The notes under the pieces were generated by a model. The model worked only from the letters and a program-made list of their open reading frames with translations. It had not been told where the DNA came from and made no database searches. A stretch of DNA of 10,790 bases from CAKUIA01 sp034180465 (GTDB taxonomy: Bacteria; Verrucomicrobiota; Verrucomicrobiia; Opitutales; Intestinicryptomonadaceae). Of the stretch, positions 8,001-10,790 are shown in pieces; position 1 is the stretch's first letter; each line of letters begins with the position of its first letter. A program made the position numbers and the translations under genes. The stretch is from assembly GCA_034180465.1 (NCBI GenBank), contig JAXFOH010000120.1, positions 1-10,790 of the forward strand. The letters are read 5' to 3'.

Positions 8001-8271
8001 CGCCGAAGCTGTGCATCAGGCGTGCTTGGATAGGTTTAGGCCCATTATGATGACAACTTTTGCCGCCTTAATGGGTATGCTGCCCATTGCTTTGGGCTGG
8101 GGCAAGGCCGACGCCGAAAGCCGCATTCCGCTTGGCGTTGTAGTTGTAGGCGGTCTTGTATTCTCGCAGTTGGTAACGCTGTATGTAACCCCCGTTGTTT
8201 ACATATGGATGGACAAATTCCAGACAAAAGTTTTAGACAAAATTCCCTTCTTTGAAAGGGGCAAGCTTTAA
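5044..8271 (+). CDS. RND (HAE-1/AcrB-like) multidrug efflux pump, inner-membrane permease
   Basis: A 1075-residue proton-driven transporter of the AcrB/MexB type, expected to work as a trimer. It starts with the typical SSLFINRPVMTVL (11-23) entering TM1, followed by a first large periplasmic porter/docking domain (about 40-335). A TM2-TM6 bundle (about 340-500) comes next, then TM7, a second periplasmic domain (about 565-885) and TM8-TM12. The proton-relay residues match AcrB: Asp415 and Asp416 in GFLVDDAIVFLENTVRR (TM4), Lys967 in GIVKKNG (TM10), and Arg997 and Thr1004 in DRFRPIMMTT (TM11). The pump should therefore be active. Length is slightly above AcrB (1049). There is no recognisable Shine-Dalgarno; the ATG follows a CAAAATAAA leader. 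The stop codon overlaps the ribosome-binding site of the channel gene. Drugs, bile salts or other amphiphiles are typical substrates; which applies here is unknown. Confidence 0.96.
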   Translation: MSEENNKQSISSLFINRPVMTVLMSLAALVFGVFTYKSMPVNDLPGVDYPVIQVTVSYPGADPTIMGANVASPLEQQFMQIPGIELVTSCNSFGATQVVLQFSMNKSIDAAATDVQSAIQRAMGNLPSDLPSPPSFSKDNPNDEPIYVIAVMSKNYTSGDLYDYAFSEVSQRISMVEGVSKVDVYGAPRSVRIEVDVDKLANLGYNTSDLQNVLSRSTNMTGVGNINGPSSQFVLFPNTQLSSAKDYENLVVGYKNGAPIFLSEIAKAVNEIQFNTLNLSFWNRELNPGAEYASVAMGVRKRADGNAITTVAGIQKLMKQLKKELPSSIELYNFYDGSKLIIDNIKDVEETLLIAFLLVVFVIYLFLGRFRDTLIPTVAMPFSIVLTFIFMWAFGFSINNLSLMGITMAIGFLVDDAIVFLENTVRRMEDYGESPRQATFASASEISFTILSMTLSLAAVFIPLVFMSGITGRVFKEFSVTIITATIMSGVVSLTLTPMMCSRILQKHGKDLSDKTFVERISYRLEHLILALYSPSLSWWLKRHITTALCIVACLWGSLYFFSKLPMILFPTGDSGFMQGVFIANTKTSPKEIGIVQNEISEILKRNKAVKNFIMVSGVSSFISQNMGFGFIILEDKHLRKPISQVAAEINGSISSLPGVISAFSPQPTLSISTGAVSSQNGKYAYAISSMDQEALYKAAAKMMGVMSTKYGTYFSNINSDMYLDSPQITLLPFKEKLSMLGATVNSYSNVFRSAYSKSFFYLIKSPFQQYWSIMEANDADSAFESNLDQLMFGTDATITGGLPVSTISGEYSAKNEAFKLPSLIPFKSISTTKVELKPVTINHINNMPSVTIYFDLKDGVAISEVETWINQIAPTVIPENMTCGFQGEAVSFRETMTSLMYLIVVAVFVMYIILGILYESYVHPITVLIALPIALVGGLFSLWACGMEISIYSAIGLFMLMGIVKKNGIMVVDFAIAQERLGKSPAEAVHQACLDRFRPIMMTTFAALMGMLPIALGWGKADAESRIPLGVVVVGGLVFSQLVTLYVTPVVYIWMDKFQTKVLDKIPFFERGKL

Positions 8272-8275
8272 AGGA
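8271..8275 (+). promoter_or_regulatory. Shine-Dalgarno AAGGA that fixes the channel gene start
   Basis: AAGGA begins on the last base of the pump stop codon and lies six bases before the ATG at 8282. It is the only clear Shine-Dalgarno I see among the genes here. It supports ATG 8282 over the in-frame TTG at 8252, and its overlap with the pump stop suggests translational coupling. Confidence 0.7.
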
Positions 8276-8281
8276 TTTTAT

Positions 8282-9733
8282 ATGAAAGCAGAAAATTTGT
8301 TGGCAGTTATCCCGCTTGCGTTGTTGTGCGCGTGCGCTTCTAACGAAAGCGACACGGCAAAAACGCCCACGGTATATTGGAAAGCCCCCAAAGCGGCGTT
8401 GCCCGAAAACTACATTGCGCCAAGCCAGATTTTAGACGACAAAATTTTGGATCAGGCAGAGGAAACCCGCGCAAAAAAAGCCGAACTTGATTTGCCGGAC
8501 TTAATAGATATTGCTCTTGAAAACAACACTTTAACAAGAATTTATTGGTTTAGGGCAAAGCAGTATGCAGCCCAAAAAGGGCAGGCAGATTCGGCGTATT
8601 TGCCCACGCTAGACATAGGCGCAAATGTTACAAGGTCTAAGCTTAAAATGGCTTTGGCTTCGTATCCGCCCATAGGTTCGTATTGGCAGACGGGCTACGG
8701 ACCTACTTTGGAGCTTAACTGGCTGCTATACGATTTTGGAAAGCGCGAAGCTACTACACTTGCGGCAAAAGAGGCGTTAAGAGCGGCAAATTTCGACTAC
8801 AACCAGTCGGTGCAAGATTTAGTTCTTAACGTAAACGAGGCTTATTTTGCATTGTATAGCGCAAAAGGTTCTGTAAAGGCCGCCCGCGCAAGTTTAAACG
8901 ACGCCAAAACCGCCTACGATGCCGCCCGTGCAAAGTTTAAAGAGGGCGTTGGCACCAAGCAGGATATGCTTAGGGCTTTGGCAAATTCGAAAAACGCCCA
9001 GTTTGTTTTAGAGCAAAATATAGCGCAAGTAGAAGGCTGCAAAGCAAAGCTAGCCCAAGTGTTGGGCATAGAAATCTCTAAAAACCTAAGGGTTTCCGAC
9101 AACGTAAACATTCCGTCTAGCCCGCAGGCAAAAGAGCAGGTTGAACGCCTTATGGCGCAGTCGCTAAAAAGGCGCGAAAGCATTTTGGCGGCTTATGCGT
9201 CGCTGAGGGCTGCCCAAGCCGAAACAAAGGCCGAAAAGCTAGACTATTTGCCCAAGATAAGCTTTGTGGGCTCGGGTACATGGACAGACTATACCGATTC
9301 GCCCTATACAAACATTCCAAATTATAACTATTCGGGCGGCTTTGCGTTAAGCTGGAATATTTTTGACGGCTTTAACCGCCAATATAAAATTGTTGGCAAA
9401 AAGGCCGCCGAAAGGGCGCAGTCGCAAACATTAAAAGCGCAAATGCTCGAAGTTATTTCGTCGGTATGGGAAAACTATTACGCCTATAAAAGCGCGGTAA
9501 AACAGGTGGAAAGCTCGTCGGCTGCGGTAAACGCAAGTAGAGAGTCGTATAATGCAACCAAAACCGCCTACGAAAACGGCGTTAGCAGCCTAACGGATTT
9601 GCTTTCGGCACAATCGTATTTGGCTACGGCGCGCCAGCAGCACGTTAGCGCAAAGGCTTCGCTTGCATTGGCGGTTGCAAGGCTTGCCCATGCAACGGGC
9701 ACGTTTTTTAACGAAAGCGAAACCGAAAAATAA
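8282..9733 (+). CDS. TolC/OprM-type outer-membrane efflux lipoprotein (outer membrane factor)
   Basis: A 483-residue outer-membrane channel subunit, the exit duct of the tripartite pump. The chosen ATG gives a short basic N-terminus, a hydrophobic segment and a lipobox ending LCAC, so Cys18 is the likely lipidated residue, as in NodT/OprM-type factors. An upstream in-frame TTG at 8252 would only add ten residues before this signal. Two repeated OEP modules are visible. The first begins at LDLPDLIDIALENN (69-82) and includes LNWLLYDFGKREA. The second includes LSWNIFDGFNRQY. Each has the expected strand followed by long Ala/Lys/Gln-rich helices (for example TAYDAARAKFKEGVGTKQDM and TKTAYENGVSSLTDLLSAQ). 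The length is usual for the family. It lies ten bases after the pump stop, with a Shine-Dalgarno overlapping that stop, and is followed by a terminator. Confidence 0.94.
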   Translation: MKAENLLAVIPLALLCACASNESDTAKTPTVYWKAPKAALPENYIAPSQILDDKILDQAEETRAKKAELDLPDLIDIALENNTLTRIYWFRAKQYAAQKGQADSAYLPTLDIGANVTRSKLKMALASYPPIGSYWQTGYGPTLELNWLLYDFGKREATTLAAKEALRAANFDYNQSVQDLVLNVNEAYFALYSAKGSVKAARASLNDAKTAYDAARAKFKEGVGTKQDMLRALANSKNAQFVLEQNIAQVEGCKAKLAQVLGIEISKNLRVSDNVNIPSSPQAKEQVERLMAQSLKRRESILAAYASLRAAQAETKAEKLDYLPKISFVGSGTWTDYTDSPYTNIPNYNYSGGFALSWNIFDGFNRQYKIVGKKAAERAQSQTLKAQMLEVISSVWENYYAYKSAVKQVESSSAAVNASRESYNATKTAYENGVSSLTDLLSAQSYLATARQQHVSAKASLALAVARLAHATGTFFNESETEK

Positions 9734-9750
9734 AATTTATAAAATATGCA

Positions 9751-9780
9751 AAAAATCCCGTTTGTTTTAACGGGATTTTT
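9751..9780. terminator. Bidirectional rho-independent terminator between convergent genes
   Basis: AAAATCCCGTT (9752-9762) pairs fully with AACGGGATTTT (9769-9779) around a six-base loop (TGTTTT). An A-run on the left and a T-run on the right make it look like a terminator on both strands. It lies 17 bases past the channel gene stop and a few bases past the stop of the minus-strand gene, so one hairpin can end both transcripts. Confidence 0.85.
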
Positions 9781-9785
9781 CTTAT

Positions 9786-10430
9786 TTACGGAATAAGCGT
9801 GCAGTTTAAGTCGGTGGAAAACGTGCCCGACATCGAAAAATTTGTGAATATGTTTTTTGCGCCTTCGTGAATAAGAATAACGGGTACGTTTTGCCCCAGA
9901 ATTTGTATTGAGTCTTTTTTTATATGTTCGTAGCTTTCGTCGCTTAGCTTGTAGCCGATAAGCAGCAAAAATTTTTCGCTATTCCTGTTTGCGGTGGCGT
10001 GTCCGAACATAAAATATTTTTGCGAAGTGTCCGATACATATTTTGGCATACTTATTTTAAAATCGAAATTGCTGCCCGTTGCGTGTATGAGATATTGCGA
10101 TTTGTCGAAAGCAACCCTATTTGCGGCTGGCGGTATAACGTTGTATTCCGACGAGGCAAATTTTATGTTTTGGCAGGTAAAACTTGCGTTTATGCTGTCT
10201 GAGGAGTTGTTGTCGTAGGTAAAACTCGCGCGTATGGCGGCTTTAACCGAGCTTATTTGCGAAAGCCAAAAAAGTGACATTGCATTTGCAAGAGAAAATG
10301 TAAACTCTTCGGCCACAACCGAAACGCCGTCCGAGCTTTCGGCAAAGCCCACGGTTTCGGAGGGCGAGCTTTCGAATGGGTCTAAAACAAAAGGATAGCC
10401 GTTGTAAGGATGCGTTACTATAAATGGCAT
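9786..10430 (-). CDS. Hypothetical protein, unrecognised (214 residues)
   Basis: I do not recognise this protein. It reads from ATG at 10430 to TAA at 9786 and ends NCTLIP. It has no signal peptide, no membrane span and no obvious catalytic motif. Composition is rich in Ser, Asn, Phe and Thr with alternating polar and hydrophobic residues, which suggests a beta-rich fold. Notable stretches are HPYNGYPFVLDPF (7-19), EEFTFSLANAMSLFWLSQIS (41-60) and QNVPVILIHEGAKNIF (180-195). Codon use (TCG, GCG, AAA, GTT) is like its neighbours, giving no sign of recent transfer. The ATG lacks a Shine-Dalgarno. The upstream gene ends just three bases before the ATG and in the same frame, so this is either an operon partner or the rear part of an interrupted gene. 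The style would fit a structural or virion-type protein, but nothing here proves that. Confidence 0.7.
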   Translation of the reverse strand: MPFIVTHPYNGYPFVLDPFESSPSETVGFAESSDGVSVVAEEFTFSLANAMSLFWLSQISSVKAAIRASFTYDNNSSDSINASFTCQNIKFASSEYNVIPPAANRVAFDKSQYLIHATGSNFDFKISMPKYVSDTSQKYFMFGHATANRNSEKFLLLIGYKLSDESYEHIKKDSIQILGQNVPVILIHEGAKNIFTNFSMSGTFSTDLNCTLIP

Positions 10431-10433
10431 TTT

Positions 10434-10790
10434 TTATTCGGTGTTGCTTAAAATTGTGTAGGCGTAGGCGGGATGGCCGTTTTCGCAAACCAAAACCCGC
10501 TGCACGCCAAGAGTTATCCCGTCGGGAATGTTCGAGGAATCCAAAACAATTTTGGGTTTTGTTGCGTCTACAGAAAGAGTAATAGAGCGCATTACTGTGT
10601 TAATTTGCGTGGGAACTTCCTTTACACTTTGCGCGTTTAGCGAAATTTTCCCCTTTAGTGGCGACTGTGCCTTTGTTTTTGTAGAAAAACTAGACGTTGT
10701 TTTCCTTGCCTTGTTTATTCTGAATAGTTCCGCTATTTTTGCCGGATAAAGATGCTCGGGGCTGCCGGCCTTTATTGTTAGCGTGTTTTC
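10434..10790 (-). CDS. C-terminal part of an unrecognised gene, cut by the window end
   Basis: An open frame of 118 codons enters from the right edge on the minus strand and stops at TAA (10436-10434). Its start is outside the window. The visible part begins ENTLTIKAGSPEHLYPAKIA, passes through a Lys/Thr/Ser-rich linker-like stretch (about visible residues 25-50), then shows a beta-like region, RSITLSVDATKPKIVLDSSN, and ends AYTILSNTE. The frame has no stop over 354 bases, its codons are like those of the neighbouring genes, and it directly abuts the next minus-strand ORF. I recognise no domain. It could be a complete gene upstream of the 214-residue one, or the front part of the same gene if the TAA is a mutation or is read through. 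Confidence 0.65.
   Translation of the reverse strand, partial: ENTLTIKAGSPEHLYPAKIAELFRINKARKTTSSFSTKTKAQSPLKGKISLNAQSVKEVPTQINTVMRSITLSVDATKPKIVLDSSNIPDGITLGVQRVLVCENGHPAYAYTILSNTE

Noticed and set aside
8252..8281. Longer channel protein starting at TTG 8252, overlapping the pump gene.
   Set aside because: ATG 8282 has a well-spaced AAGGA and places the lipoprotein signal directly at the N-terminus; the TTG has no comparable support.
9994..10218. Plus-strand ORFs of 74 and 73 codons (also 10528-10749) in the right-end region.
   Set aside because: They are antisense to longer continuous minus-strand frames with host-like codon use and have no start signals.
1..10790. tRNA, rRNA, CRISPR array, insertion sequence or integrase.
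   Set aside because: No cloverleaf, regular spaced repeats, transposase motifs or paired terminal inverted repeats were seen on either strand.

Overview
The window comes from a Gram-negative (diderm) bacterium of roughly mid-40s percent GC. It carries a complete tripartite RND efflux operon with an outer-membrane channel, two predicted lipoproteins and an ArnT-type membrane glycosyltransferase. Most start codons lack a Shine-Dalgarno sequence and sit behind A/T-rich leaders. The large hypothetical protein at 1964-3628 resembles, from memory only, proteins seen in Verrucomicrobiota of the Opitutales type. I lean towards that phylum, without proof; Bacteroidota is the main alternative.

Layout. 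Bases 1-140 hold no supportable gene but contain a compact, nested set of inverted repeats (22-110) that could fold as a branched RNA. A GT83/ArnT-like lipid-linked sugar transferase follows (141-1898). Next is a 554-residue protein of unknown function with a basic K/F-rich N-terminal tail, a conserved-looking core and a Q/A/E-rich linker near its C-terminus (1964-3628). A factor-independent terminator (about 3647-3686) closes that part.

The centre is the efflux operon: periplasmic adaptor lipoprotein (3736-5007), RND inner-membrane pump (5044-8271) and TolC-like outer-membrane factor (8282-9733). Together they would form a proton-driven conduit from periplasm and inner membrane to the outside. 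The proton-relay residues of the pump are intact. No transcriptional regulator gene lies beside the operon within the window. It ends at a symmetric terminator (9751-9780) that can also serve the convergent genes on the other strand.

The right end carries two minus-strand reading frames that I do not recognise: a complete 214-residue ORF (9786-10430) and, just upstream of it, the C-terminal 118 codons of a gene running off the window (10434-10790). They lie in the same frame, separated only by TAA-AAA before the ATG. They are therefore either two tightly coupled genes or one gene split by an in-frame stop. The least explained parts of the window are the leader structure, the 554-residue protein and this minus-strand pair.
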